Assembly (NCBI GenBank): GCA_023383705.1
Contig: JAHDYM010000016.1
Location: 1-43,997 of the forward strand
Direction: 5' to 3'
Origin: Gammaproteobacteria bacterium
GTDB taxonomy: Bacteria > Pseudomonadota > Gammaproteobacteria > Steroidobacterales > GCA-2729495
Length of the DNA stretch: 43,997 nucleotides
Made by a program: the position numbers and the translations under genes. Under the pieces are notes generated by a model, which was not told the origin of the DNA, searched no databases, and was given only the letters and a program-made list of their open reading frames with translations. Below are positions 1-8,713 of this stretch, piece after piece. Position 1 is the stretch's first letter, and each line of letters begins with the position of its first letter.

Positions 1-17
1 CCCCCGCGGGGGGCCAC
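1..17 (-). repeat. Possible second degenerate CRISPR repeat, cut by the window edge
   Basis: The first 17 bases have a C-run, GCG, G-run, CCAC layout that matches the last part of the array repeat with about two missing bases. The distance to the next degenerate repeat (about 35 bp) equals one spacer. It is too short and too simple in composition to be certain. Confidence 0.35.
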
Positions 18-52
18 CCAGCTCCCCCCCCCCGCTGCCGCACCAGTACCCT

Positions 53-84
53 CTAACATTCCCGACCCGCCGGTGGGGGGCTCT
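53..84 (-). repeat. Degenerate trailer-end CRISPR repeat
   Basis: This 32-bp stretch aligns without gaps to the array repeat at about 19 of 32 positions, including a 9-base run over the second half of the hairpin. It is separated from the first perfect repeat by exactly 34 bp, the usual spacer length of this array. It lies at the end far from cas2 and the leader, where repeats typically decay. Confidence 0.7.
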
Positions 85-118
85 CCGGCACAGGTGACAC
101 CGTTCGGACCGGCGGACT

Positions 119-678
119 GTTTCAATCCGCGCCCCCGCGTGGGGGGCGACCGTGGTCCGCCACCAGCATCACCGCCCTGTGCCAGTTTCAATCCGCGCCC
201 CCGCGTGGGGGGCGACCCGCCGCCGGAGTGGGTGATACGGGAGCTGGAGAGTTTCAATCCGCGCCCCCGCGTGGGGGGCGACCTGTCCGCCGCATTTGCC
301 CGCTTCGCCGTACAGGTTTCAATCCGCGCCCCCGCGTGGGGGGCGACATCAGCAGGCCAGCAACATCCTTGGTGAGGACGTGTTTCAATCCGCGCCCCCG
401 CGTGGGGGGCGACCCAGCTACTCCACGGCGCTGCTGACCAATATCCAGTTTCAATCCGCGCCCCCGCGTGGGGGGCGACACCATCGAGGACACCGACGGC
501 GACGGCATCGCCATGTTTCAATCCGCGCCCCCGCGTGGGGGGCGACGCCAATCGCGAGTGTTCCGACTCGCCCAGGAGAAGTTTCAATCCGCGCCCCCGC
601 GTGGGGGGCGACGCGTCGGTACCTCATCGCTACCCGGCTCACCGAAGTTTCAATCCGCGCCCCCGCGTGGGGGGCGAC
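119..678 (-). CRISPR. Type I-C CRISPR array, nine identical repeats
   Basis: Nine identical 32-bp repeats start at 119, 185, 251, 316, 382, 448, 515, 581 and 647 and enclose eight spacers of 33-35 bp. Read on the minus strand the repeat begins GTCGCCCC and ends ATTGAAAC, with a GC-rich hairpin in the first two thirds, as in known I-C repeats cut by Cas5c. The orientation follows from the position of cas2 and from the degenerate repeat at the low-coordinate end, so the newest spacer should be the one at 613-646. All repeats are perfect, which suggests a recently active array. The spacers look unrelated to one another. No target was searched. Confidence 0.97.
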
Positions 679-855
679 CGCCGTATCGTAACTCTCTGTT
701 TTGCTTCACGTATGGGCTATACGTACGCGAACGTTCTACAGGACGCTCGCTGGGCACCGCAGTTCGACCGACTGCATCCGGTTAGTTGCTGATTTCATTC
801 TGTTAAAGAACTACGCGAACCCTCAGGGAAATCCCTGGTAGCTTCAGGTTCGCGA
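679..855 (-). promoter_or_regulatory. CRISPR leader between cas2 and the array
   Basis: This 177-bp gap separates the cas2 stop codon from the leader-proximal repeat. It is richer in A+T than its surroundings near 770-815 and holds a nested inverted repeat beside cas2. It must carry the array promoter and the integration signals, but no clear -35/-10 pair stands out. No open reading frame in it is credible. Confidence 0.65.
814..854 (-). repeat. Nested inverted repeat at the cas2/leader junction
   Basis: The outer arms are 8-bp perfect complements (CGCGAACC at 814-821, GGTTCGCG at 847-854). An inner perfect hairpin, CAGGGA-AA-TCCCTG, lies at 824-837. The structure begins one base after the cas2 stop codon. 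It could end the cas transcript or act as a leader protein-binding site. There is no strong T-run, so simple intrinsic termination is not assured. Confidence 0.65.
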
Positions 856-1146
856 TCAAACTACAAGAGGCCCTTCCGGGTCATATCCGGGCTTGGCGCC
901 GATGTGCTCAACACGTCGTTTCCAGTTGGCGCCAAGAAAGTAGAAACGCAAACTATCCTCGTCCGGATCCATCTCGGTGGTCAGCTGCTGTTTCAGGTAC
1001 GTCCATTGTGCAGGATCAACCAAGCACTCAAACACAGAGTACTGCACCCGTTGCCCGTAATCCTGGCAGAGGCTGGCGATACGTCGAAGCCGCTTCTGGC
1101 CACCTCTACTCTCCGTACACACATCGTAGGTTACTAACACCAACAT
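856..1146 (-). CDS. cas2: CRISPR-associated endonuclease Cas2, type I-C
   Basis: A 96-residue protein of the Cas2 family, which forms the central dimer of the Cas1-Cas2 spacer integrase. It opens with MLVLVTYDV, giving the first beta strand and its conserved Asp. The SVFEC segment and the ending with NWKRRVEHIGAKP are typical of I-C Cas2. An upstream TTG at 1167 would add seven residues. The ATG at 1146 is preferred because a GAGGAAC ribosome-binding site lies about 9 bases before it and the family starts there. It follows cas1 by 11 bp and is the last gene of the cas operon. Confidence 0.96.
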   Translation of the reverse strand: MLVLVTYDVCTESRGGQKRLRRIASLCQDYGQRVQYSVFECLVDPAQWTYLKQQLTTEMDPDEDSLRFYFLGANWKRRVEHIGAKPGYDPEGPLVV

Positions 1147-1157
1147 CGATCTGTTCC

Positions 1158-2192
1158 TCAACGCCAAATAAACGCCGGATAGGCGTCCAAGTCTCCGCGC
1201 AGAAACTTTGCGAGCAGTCTCGCCTGCAGATGAGGAACCAAGCCTATCTCGACTGTTTCTTCTAGATAGGGGTGACGTATACTCTCGCGCTTTCGCTCCT
1301 GCCAGGCGACCAACACCGTTCTACGGGTATCGTCATCCATACTGACCGCACCACTCTCTGTCACAGAGAATCCACCGGGCTTGACCTGACTCCGGTTGAT
1401 CAGTGCCAGCACTAGGCGATCAGCCAACGGCGAACGCAGCTCCTCCATCAGGTCGAGCGCCAGAGCCGGCCGACCGGGCCGGTCCCGATGCAAGAAGCCA
1501 ACTGCCGGATCAAGCCCCACACCCTCTAGACCGGCAGCAATATCGTGGCGCAGCAGCGTATATACAAAAGAAAGCATTGCGTTGACGAAATCGCGTGGGG
1601 GGCGGCGCCTGCGGCCCTCGAAGCAGAAGGCTTCCTTGTTGCCAAGAATCAGGTGATCGAAAACATCGAAGTAGGCACGGGCGGCCGCGCCTTCGTAACC
1701 GCGCAGGGAGTCGATATCCATCGACTCCCTGCGTACTCGTCGCTGCAGAGTTGCAAGATGATCAATCGTATCTTGCAATGATTGGCACATCGGTCCATCA
1801 GGCCGATCACGCAGGCTGCGCTGCAGGACATAGCGACTGTTGGCGATCTTGGCGGCAATCAACGTTGCCGCAAGTTCGGCAGCTGACTGTGGATCATCGC
1901 TGCGTCGGTACTGTGCGCGCCGTAGCAGAACGTTGCCGGACACAGGCCCCTCAACTCTAGCGAGAAACCGCCCGTACTCCGTGAAGAAAATCAGCGAAAC
2001 ACCGCGCTCAGCGCACAGCCCCATCAGCGGTGCGCTGGCACTGACCTGTCCGAACCCGACAATGCTGCCCAGGGTGTGAATCGGAAAGCGCATTTTTGCC
2101 TCCTGCTGCACGCGCACCAACACGTTTTCCCTCTCGCGTGATAGCCAGGCATCCTGAGTTGTAATGTAGAGGGTGTTGAGCAGTCGCTTCAT
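1158..2192 (-). CDS. cas1: CRISPR-associated integrase Cas1, type I-C
   Basis: A 344-residue Cas1, the metal-dependent integrase that inserts new spacers at the leader end. The expected metal-ligand residues are visible: Glu167 in RGYEGAAAR, His235 in GFLHRDRPG, and Asp247/Glu250 in LALDLMEEL. The length is normal for Cas1c. The start codon overlaps the cas4 stop in an ATGA, so the two are translationally coupled. Cas4, Cas1 and Cas2 together form the adaptation module. Confidence 0.97.
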   Translation of the reverse strand: MKRLLNTLYITTQDAWLSRERENVLVRVQQEAKMRFPIHTLGSIVGFGQVSASAPLMGLCAERGVSLIFFTEYGRFLARVEGPVSGNVLLRRAQYRRSDDPQSAAELAATLIAAKIANSRYVLQRSLRDRPDGPMCQSLQDTIDHLATLQRRVRRESMDIDSLRGYEGAAARAYFDVFDHLILGNKEAFCFEGRRRRPPRDFVNAMLSFVYTLLRHDIAAGLEGVGLDPAVGFLHRDRPGRPALALDLMEELRSPLADRLVLALINRSQVKPGGFSVTESGAVSMDDDTRRTVLVAWQERKRESIRHPYLEETVEIGLVPHLQARLLAKFLRGDLDAYPAFIWR

Positions 2193-2851
2193 GTATCAAG
2201 CATCCGCTGCAGATATGTTTTGGCGCTTGATCTGTCAGGAACGCATATCTCACGCATCGAACAATCGTCGCATTTCGGTCCGTACTCCGGCGGCGGAGAT
2301 CGGCCACTATTGAATAAGGCGTGGGTGGCTGCAGCGAGGCGTAGAGAGGCTTCTCGCAATTGATCGCCAATGACTACCCGCTCACGCCGACGCGGCTTGC
2401 CATAGAACAAGGCACCCTCGGGCACCGCGACGCCCAGCATTTCCTCTAGCGCCATAGCCTGAGCACAGAGCTGTATACGATCCCAGTCAGCCACCTTGGA
2501 TCGACCACGCTTGTACTCCACCGGATATGGCTGCCAACGGCCTGCATACCCTGGCAACTCGCATCCACCCTGCGCAGTCTGGTGAAACTCGACCACGTCG
2601 GCTACGCCACTGACACCCAGCTTGCTGCAGACCAGACGCAGACTCCGAGCAACATGGAAATCGCCACGTTGCTCAGAATCCCCCTCGTCGACTCGCCGGT
2701 GCAACACCTGCCCCTCAGCAGTGAACCGATTTTCCGCCCACTCCTGTTCGACGTGGATCAACGCGAACTGGCGCGGGCAATAGGCAAAATGTTGAAGTGC
2801 CGAGAGGGGCAAAAGCGAGTCTTCATGCCCAAGCGTGGTCACGACACTCAC
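2189..2851 (-). CDS. cas4: CRISPR-associated exonuclease Cas4
   Basis: A 220-residue Cas4 of the PD-(D/E)XK superfamily, which selects and trims prespacers next to the correct PAM. One cysteine near the N-terminus (FAYCPRQF) and a C-terminal cluster (CDDCSMREIC) supply the four iron-sulfur cysteines. A nuclease core with YPVEYKRGR carries the Glu-x-Lys part of the active site. The stop overlaps cas1 by 4 bp, and cas7 ends 11 bp upstream. It is a single-domain Cas4, not fused to Cas1. Confidence 0.96.
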   Translation of the reverse strand: MSVVTTLGHEDSLLPLSALQHFAYCPRQFALIHVEQEWAENRFTAEGQVLHRRVDEGDSEQRGDFHVARSLRLVCSKLGVSGVADVVEFHQTAQGGCELPGYAGRWQPYPVEYKRGRSKVADWDRIQLCAQAMALEEMLGVAVPEGALFYGKPRRRERVVIGDQLREASLRLAAATHALFNSGRSPPPEYGPKCDDCSMREICVPDRSSAKTYLQRMLDT

Positions 2852-2862
2852 ACTGCCTAGAC

Positions 2863-3753
2863 TTAGATGCGCCGAATCAGAGTAACGCCACCTCCCAGGT
2901 TCTCGCTGGCACCGGCTACTACCACACCATCGATGGGTTTTTCATCAAACAGGACACGGTAGTCGCTGAAGTCACGAGCTGGCTTGGCTTTGTCGGTCCG
3001 CTCGATAATCACCCGATCGAACAGCCCATGGGCGGGCGCATTACCGAGGCGGTCATCATGCTTGAAAAGCAGCAGGCCGCGGGCACTCATCTGGCCACGT
3101 GCCGCGGAGTGATCGTGCTCGAACATCTGCTCCAGCGCCTTCCACAGCAGTTCAAGATCTTCGTCCGAGAATCCAGTCTGCTCAGCCAACGGGGCGCTCA
3201 CGAAGCCATGGGTGCGGTAGAGGCCGTATGGGATCGTGAATTTTCGGCCCATTGTTCGTTCTTTCTCAAGATCCTTCTCATTCGTGACAGCCATGCGAGT
3301 TATGGAATGCTCTGCGGATACCACGGGTTCTACAGACCGACCGAATGTAAGCTGAACCGGCCCTCGAACCTGACCGCAGTTCACTTCTGTAGTCATTACT
3401 GCACCAAAGGTCCGAATATCGAAAAAATTACTACACATGAAACCAGTGACTCTTTTAGCATCTTCCTGCTTCTTGGGAAGCTTCTTCGACTCTGGCTTGA
3501 GCTTGCAGTCCATGTATGCGCGCATGTGCTGCCTGTTAAGCACAGCTTTCTCTTTCACATAGATCTCGTATGGTGGCTGTTCACCATGCGTCAGCCCGAC
3601 GAAGTTCCGCACTTTGCGCTTGAGCGCAACGTCGGTAACCAGACCGTGGCCGGTCTCGGCATCCACCCGGGGCAGGTTGCCGGCATCCGGATCACCGTTT
3701 GGATTACCATCTTTGACGTCAAACAGATAGATGAAGTCGTAGCGATTCTGCAT
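2863..3753 (-). CDS. cas7: Cascade backbone protein Cas7 (Csd2), type I-C
   Basis: A 296-residue Cas7/Csd2 that would polymerise along the crRNA to form the Cascade backbone. The N-terminus, with [16 protein letters not shown] and later [23 protein letters not shown], is the family hallmark. Length is normal. The ATG lies 3 bp after the cas8c stop, with GGAG upstream. There is no sign of frameshift or truncation. Confidence 0.96.
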   Translation of the reverse strand: MQNRYDFIYLFDVKDGNPNGDPDAGNLPRVDAETGHGLVTDVALKRKVRNFVGLTHGEQPPYEIYVKEKAVLNRQHMRAYMDCKLKPESKKLPKKQEDAKRVTGFMCSNFFDIRTFGAVMTTEVNCGQVRGPVQLTFGRSVEPVVSAEHSITRMAVTNEKDLEKERTMGRKFTIPYGLYRTHGFVSAPLAEQTGFSDEDLELLWKALEQMFEHDHSAARGQMSARGLLLFKHDDRLGNAPAHGLFDRVIIERTDKAKPARDFSDYRVLFDEKPIDGVVVAGASENLGGGVTLIRRI

Positions 3754-3756
3754 GGC

Positions 3757-5553
3757 CTACTGCTCCGTGGTTTCGTTTTCTGAATTGTTCGTTCTCGCGC
3801 CGTCAAACTGCGCTTTCCGCTGATGGTAGTAGCCGATAGCGAAACGGGCTTGCGCCTCGATATTGAAGTTGGATGGCATCGCGTCGATGCCATCGATGAT
3901 TTCCTGCACACGTTTCTCAAAAGCGACCTTCGCACCCATGCCCATCTTCCCCAGATGGTGCTGATAGGTGCGCAGCAGGCGCGGAAAGGCAATGGCGGGC
4001 GTTGCCGAGGCGGCGCTATAGAACCGGTCGCGAATACCGGCACCTACATCACCCATGGCAGCGTACTGGGCGGACTCAAGCACGGCAAACAAGCGACCTA
4101 GGCGATAGGCCGGGTCTGGATTTACGGTATCAAGACTCACGCTGATGGCTCCTTGGCTATTGGGCTTTCGGACTAACCACGCCTTGAGAGTTGCGGCGCG
4201 GAGATAATTGACCATACGGTCAGCACGAATTCGGCGGATCACCGCGCTGGCCAAGGCATCCGGATAGGGCACCCCTTCGAGAATGGCGCGCATCAGGGCG
4301 CCGCCAAGTAACGGCGAGACATCCTTGGTCTCACGCGCGGTCTCTCTCAGCAGCATCCAGATCGGAGGAAACTCGGGATCCGGACGTTTACTCCCTGCTC
4401 CGAATTCGGGAGCTATTTGTAACGCATCGTGATGCGCTTTCAGTTTGTCGAACAGGCCGCCCAGCGAACCAGAATGCCAGAATCGAACAGAAAGCCGTGC
4501 CGCATTGGGCGCCAGCCCCAGAAGATGCACGGGCGTATCGGGATCATCACCCAGGACGCGCAGCTCCCCACCTCCATGGCGCAGCGCCTGAAGCAGCATA
4601 TGCGCCTGCTTCAGGGCGGTATCATCTTGCACTTCAGTCAAGTCACCCTTGAGAAGATCAGCAAGCCAGCTTTCGGTCACTGTCGGCTTGTCGGTCCAGA
4701 AAACAACCGTGGTATCGCCAACCTGGAATCGGTGCTTGTCGCTGCGGGAGCCCGCAAGAATGCTGTTCAGGGCGGTACAGTAACGAAAGGCCGCCTGTTC
4801 AGAAACCGGTGCGTTCATGCCTTGCGCTTTGCCATAGGAGGTAAAAGCGTCGCAGTTGAATGAGACCAGTGCGGCACCGGAGGATTGTGCATCCACAACA
4901 CCTTTCAGTTTGGGTTCGTGGGTTCGCGCAGCTATGGCACGTTGGCCAGTAACCAGGCAGAGACTTAGTTCTATCCCGTCTTCTGACGTGCTGTGCTGAC
5001 TCGCCCACCACGCCTTGATGACAGGGCGTTGGTGAAGGTACTGCGCCTCACCGATGACCTGGAAGATACCGAAGCCACCTTGCAGTTCTGAAAGCAGAGG
5101 AAACTCGGCGCAGCGCTCTGGACTCCACGCATCAAGGAAGCGACAGATAGCTGTGAAACCATCGTCGTTGATTGCCGATTTCAGATCCAAATGCTTTTCG
5201 CGGAAAGCTTTGAAAGACTCGGCGGTGCGTAAGCAGCGCTGTTCGAATTTTTCGTCGGTCTCGCTGCCCTTTTGTGGCGCAACATATCCAAGCAGGTACG
5301 CACTATTGTCCCAGAGAATGCAGGGATTAATGCCGGAACCTGATGACTTGGATTGCCCCGGAACCAGCACCTGACGGGGTACCCGCTTGTTACCTTTCTC
5401 CTCTCGAATGTCATCAATGCCATGCAATCGACCATCGGCATGCAATACCACGACGAAAGCAATCTTCTGCGTGCTGTAGCCGGCCGGCGCGATATCGTAG
5501 CTGGGATCGGCGGCAAGCCGATCGTAGAGATGGTTTAGCGATTGCAAAATCAT
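3757..5553 (-). CDS. cas8c: Cascade large subunit Cas8c (Csd1), type I-C
   Basis: A 598-residue Cas8c/Csd1, the I-C large subunit expected to recognise the PAM and recruit Cas3. The chosen ATG opens [13 protein letters not shown] and overlaps the cas5 stop in an ATGA; an upstream in-frame start would add ten residues inside cas5. In characterised I-C systems the small subunit Cas11c is made from an internal start in this gene. Candidate internal ATGs lie at 4215 (152 residues to the stop) and 4056 (99 residues), but neither has a convincing ribosome-binding site, so Cas11c is not annotated separately. Confidence 0.95.
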   Translation of the reverse strand: MILQSLNHLYDRLAADPSYDIAPAGYSTQKIAFVVVLHADGRLHGIDDIREEKGNKRVPRQVLVPGQSKSSGSGINPCILWDNSAYLLGYVAPQKGSETDEKFEQRCLRTAESFKAFREKHLDLKSAINDDGFTAICRFLDAWSPERCAEFPLLSELQGGFGIFQVIGEAQYLHQRPVIKAWWASQHSTSEDGIELSLCLVTGQRAIAARTHEPKLKGVVDAQSSGAALVSFNCDAFTSYGKAQGMNAPVSEQAAFRYCTALNSILAGSRSDKHRFQVGDTTVVFWTDKPTVTESWLADLLKGDLTEVQDDTALKQAHMLLQALRHGGGELRVLGDDPDTPVHLLGLAPNAARLSVRFWHSGSLGGLFDKLKAHHDALQIAPEFGAGSKRPDPEFPPIWMLLRETARETKDVSPLLGGALMRAILEGVPYPDALASAVIRRIRADRMVNYLRAATLKAWLVRKPNSQGAISVSLDTVNPDPAYRLGRLFAVLESAQYAAMGDVGAGIRDRFYSAASATPAIAFPRLLRTYQHHLGKMGMGAKVAFEKRVQEIIDGIDAMPSNFNIEAQARFAIGYYHQRKAQFDGARTNNSENETTEQ

Positions 5554-6233
5554 GCGACTGTGCCCCCTGTATCCTTGAGGCACTGATGAATATCGATAAC
5601 GCCATCGATCATACGGGCACGAAAGAAGGCCGGCGTCATGTTGCCCGCAAAGTCCATGTCGTAAAGCATGAAGCCGAGATCACGCTCGCCTTTCAGCTCA
5701 TCGGGGCACGCAGGCCACTCACTTACCGGCTGAAAATCAGCGGCAAATTCTCGGGTACCCAGGTACGGACGATGAAAGCACTGCCCCTTATGCAGACGAC
5801 GATTGAAGACATCGAGATGCTTGCCGGCCGGTTCACCGTTAACTACACCGTTGGCCTCGCGGCTATCAAGAATGTTGAAATGGGCCTCGATGCCATAGCA
5901 CACATTCGTGAGCAGCAATGAAGCGCGTTGCTGGCGGTCGTCATCGACGTAGAGCGCCAGCACTTGGGCACCTCCGTTCATTGCACTCTTCACCGTGCCG
6001 GTTGGGATCTTGCTGGCAACTTCATTGCGCCGAATGTTGGTGAAACGGATCGGGGCAAGGACCCGGATCCGGTCGATAACCCAGCGGATCTGAGGCTTCC
6101 AGTAGATCGCTTCAAGGATTCCGCGCGCACCGGAGGGAGTCATCACATCGTACGAAACTCTTTCAGCTTTCATTTCAGGACGGGTCCAGCAAGCGTAGTC
6201 ACCCCGGACCAGAAGTCTTACTCCGTGTGCCAT
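5550..6233 (-). CDS. cas5: crRNA-processing endoribonuclease Cas5c (Cas5d)
   Basis: A 227-residue Cas5 of the I-C type, which replaces Cas6 by cutting the pre-crRNA and stays bound to the 5' handle. Residues matching the described catalytic set are present: Tyr44 in ILEAIYWKP and Lys138-His139 in [11 protein letters not shown], followed by [15 protein letters not shown], a strong family block. No cas6 is seen, as expected. It begins 10 bp after cas3 and overlaps cas8c by 4 bp. Confidence 0.95.
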   Translation of the reverse strand: MAHGVRLLVRGDYACWTRPEMKAERVSYDVMTPSGARGILEAIYWKPQIRWVIDRIRVLAPIRFTNIRRNEVASKIPTGTVKSAMNGGAQVLALYVDDDRQQRASLLLTNVCYGIEAHFNILDSREANGVVNGEPAGKHLDVFNRRLHKGQCFHRPYLGTREFAADFQPVSEWPACPDELKGERDLGFMLYDMDFAGNMTPAFFRARMIDGVIDIHQCLKDTGGTVA

Positions 6234-6243
6234 TTGGCCTCCT

Positions 6244-8556
6244 TCACTGGATCAGAACTCTTGTATCGTAGAGTGGGTCGGCATCGAGCTGCAGCCCGAG
6301 CTCTGCGTGGTAGCAGAGTTCCGGTACCGTCAACACTGCGAAGCGGTCACAGAGGATCTCGATTCGCCTGTCCTGCAATGCCCGCTGCCAGAGCCGTTGG
6401 GAAACCGCTACCGTTTGCCGCTGCAGCAGCCGGCTCAGTTTGCGATCTGGATGTATGCCCAAGCTGTCCAGCCGCCTCAACTTGTTGACCAACCCTCGGC
6501 CTTTCTTGTCCCAGCCCACTACAACGGGACGTTGCGCATCATCGATAAACCGGAATCGCTCGGCTACGGTCGCGAAGGCGCCATTCAGCGGCAGCTCCCC
6601 ATCTCCAACCTGGAAGGCTTCGCAGATGGCGTGCGTATCCCAATCCTGAGCGTGGCTCCAGTAGTGGAGCCGGAAGTAGTGCTCGATGGCGGCGAGGCCC
6701 AACAAGTCATGGTCGTGTCCACAACCGATCACCTGACTAGCCGCGTTGGCGCCAGTCTTGATGGTGCCGAATAGTCTTGAAAATTGTTCTTCTTCTGGCT
6801 CGAAAATCCAGGTTACCGCATCAGTCAGCCGGCCTTCACGGTTACAACGGCCGGCTGCTTGAGCAATCGAGTCGAGCCCGGCAAGGGCACGCCAAACGAC
6901 TGGAAAATCAACGTCAACCCCGGCCTCGATAAGCTGGGTGGCCACTACCCGGCAGGGCTGACCGCGGCTCAACCGGACGCGAATCTCGACAAGCTTCCGG
7001 GTACGGTGCTCTGGCGTCATCGCAGCACTCAGATGACAACAGTCTTCTTCGTCCACGAGGGTCCGGAGGCTGTTATAGAGAGCGGTAGCGTGGCGACGGG
7101 TATTGACTATGGCAAGCCCCTGCGGGTTCTCTGCCATGCGCGCAGCGAGCGCCGCGCAACTCATGACACCGGCATTGCGTACCTCGACGCGCTTGAGGGT
7201 CGAGTAGAGCGCCGCAGCGTTCTCAATTATGGGCATCGGCAATGGCAAGCCGATGGGGAATTCCTCGCGTTTCTCAATGGCTGGCTGCGTAGCTGTGCAG
7301 AGCACCACAGTACAGCCGTACTGATGTACCAGCAGTTCAAGCACTCGCAGGCACGGTGCGAGCAACGTCACCGGAATTGTTTGCGCCTCGTCGAGGATAA
7401 TCACAGAGTTGGCGATACGGTGCAGCTTGCGGCAGCGCGAAGGCTTGTTAGCGAAAAGTGACTCGAACAACTGTACGTTGGTAGTGACGATCAGCGGTGA
7501 GTCCCAGTTCTCGCTGGTCAGCCGGCTGCGAGTCGTTTCTTTCTCCGGATCGAAGTTGGAGTGGTGTTCCAGGATCAGGTGGTCGATCTCTGCTGGAAAG
7601 GTCTCGAACACCGAGCGGAATTCGTTGGCAGTTTGCTCGATGATGCTGGTGAAGGGAATGGCATAGATCACCCGATTGAGCCCATTGGTCTCGCAGTGAC
7701 GCAGCGCAAAGGCAAGCGATGAGAGGGTCTTTCCGCCACCGGTAGGAACCGTAAGCGAGTAGAGTCCGGGTTTGCCATTGGCCTTCTCCCGACATGCGGC
7801 CAGCACCACCGCGCGGCTCTCTGCAACCCTGCCTTCACTCTGCGTAAACCGACTGTCCAGATAGGCAGTCAGGTGGACATTAAGGGCAGCAAAGTCCGCC
7901 TTGCCAGTGGGACGTTCGGCCGCCTGCTCGGGGTTCATGAAGGACTCGGTAGCGAGAAAGTCGGCGTCCACCAGGCAGGAAAAAAGCATTCGAGTGGCAA
8001 AGCCAAGCTTGAACGCAAGTTCGGATCGTGAGGTAGCCAAGAGGTCCGGCATGCTGACCTCCACCGTTCCCAACACCGCTGCAGGCACCCTGTCCCGCCA
8101 CGGCGGCAGATCAGTTTTTCGCAAGCGCGCTTGCAGACAAGCCCGCTGGATGTTGAGACCATCCAACAGACCCGAGTGATGACCGGCAATGGCATAAGCG
8201 ACCATGGCGTTGAGTGGTGGTGGTAAGGAAGCCATGGCATGTTGGGCGCCAGCACTACTGTGATCAACCTTGCCTGTCCTTTCGCCTTCATGGCTGTCAC
8301 CTGCCACACTGAGCAGATATTGCTGGAAAGCCTCGGAAAATTTGCCCAAGTCATGCCAGCGGCCGGCGAGGTATCCAAGCACGCTCCATTCCGGGAGGCA
8401 TTTGAAGGCGCTGCGAGCGAACCTCAATGCTCGACGTGATACACGGTGTATGTGGCCATTGCCGCCTATCAGCGGCTCCCAAAGCGCCGCATCCTCTGGG
8501 CAACGAGGATTGGAGTGCGCCACTAGAAAAGCAGGCTTCCTATCTATCTCGTTCAT
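6244..8556 (-). CDS. cas3: CRISPR-associated nuclease-helicase Cas3
   Basis: A 770-residue fused HD nuclease and superfamily 2 helicase that degrades DNA bound by Cascade. HD residues are His68-Asp69 (GRWHDLGK), His99 (DHSSAG) and His126-His127 (AGHHSG). Helicase motifs follow: Walker A PTGGGKT at 271-277, DEAQ at 389-392, TATQP near 421, and [10 protein letters not shown] at 566-575. All active residues appear intact. It is the first gene of the operon. A short AAGGG precedes the ATG at close spacing. The promoter should lie in 8557-8713. Confidence 0.96.
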   Translation of the reverse strand: MNEIDRKPAFLVAHSNPRCPEDAALWEPLIGGNGHIHRVSRRALRFARSAFKCLPEWSVLGYLAGRWHDLGKFSEAFQQYLLSVAGDSHEGERTGKVDHSSAGAQHAMASLPPPLNAMVAYAIAGHHSGLLDGLNIQRACLQARLRKTDLPPWRDRVPAAVLGTVEVSMPDLLATSRSELAFKLGFATRMLFSCLVDADFLATESFMNPEQAAERPTGKADFAALNVHLTAYLDSRFTQSEGRVAESRAVVLAACREKANGKPGLYSLTVPTGGGKTLSSLAFALRHCETNGLNRVIYAIPFTSIIEQTANEFRSVFETFPAEIDHLILEHHSNFDPEKETTRSRLTSENWDSPLIVTTNVQLFESLFANKPSRCRKLHRIANSVIILDEAQTIPVTLLAPCLRVLELLVHQYGCTVVLCTATQPAIEKREEFPIGLPLPMPIIENAAALYSTLKRVEVRNAGVMSCAALAARMAENPQGLAIVNTRRHATALYNSLRTLVDEEDCCHLSAAMTPEHRTRKLVEIRVRLSRGQPCRVVATQLIEAGVDVDFPVVWRALAGLDSIAQAAGRCNREGRLTDAVTWIFEPEEEQFSRLFGTIKTGANAASQVIGCGHDHDLLGLAAIEHYFRLHYWSHAQDWDTHAICEAFQVGDGELPLNGAFATVAERFRFIDDAQRPVVVGWDKKGRGLVNKLRRLDSLGIHPDRKLSRLLQRQTVAVSQRLWQRALQDRRIEILCDRFAVLTVPELCYHAELGLQLDADPLYDTRVLIQ

Positions 8557-8618
8557 TGCCCTTAATTGGCCTGCACACTCTGTTCACCGCTCCGTCCCTG
8601 ACCAAATACTTCCCCACC

Positions 8619-8641
8619 CCAGTCTCAAATCCTGAGACTGG
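8619..8641. promoter_or_regulatory. Perfect dyad between cas3 and hrpB
   Basis: Nine-base arms (CCAGTCTCA and TGAGACTGG) flank a 5-base centre. The dyad starts 63 bp upstream of the cas3 ATG and ends 72 bp before the hrpB ATG. It is the clearest regulator-site candidate in the 157-bp divergent gap. It could instead form a hairpin in a leader transcript. Confidence 0.55.
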
Positions 8642-8713
8642 CTCGGTGACGTGGCAGTCTTGTCAGCCCACCCAGACGCTGTCGCGCAGCGGCCATACTA
8701 AACTGCTGCCCTA

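Noticed and set aside
73..792. Overlapping open frames of 60-131 residues across the CRISPR array, both strands
   Set aside because: They are repeat-encoded ([24 protein letters not shown]) and exist only because the repeat has no stop codons.
2797..3783. A 328-residue plus-strand frame opposite cas7
   Set aside because: It is antisense to a clear cas7, shows no family motif, and begins inside cas4.
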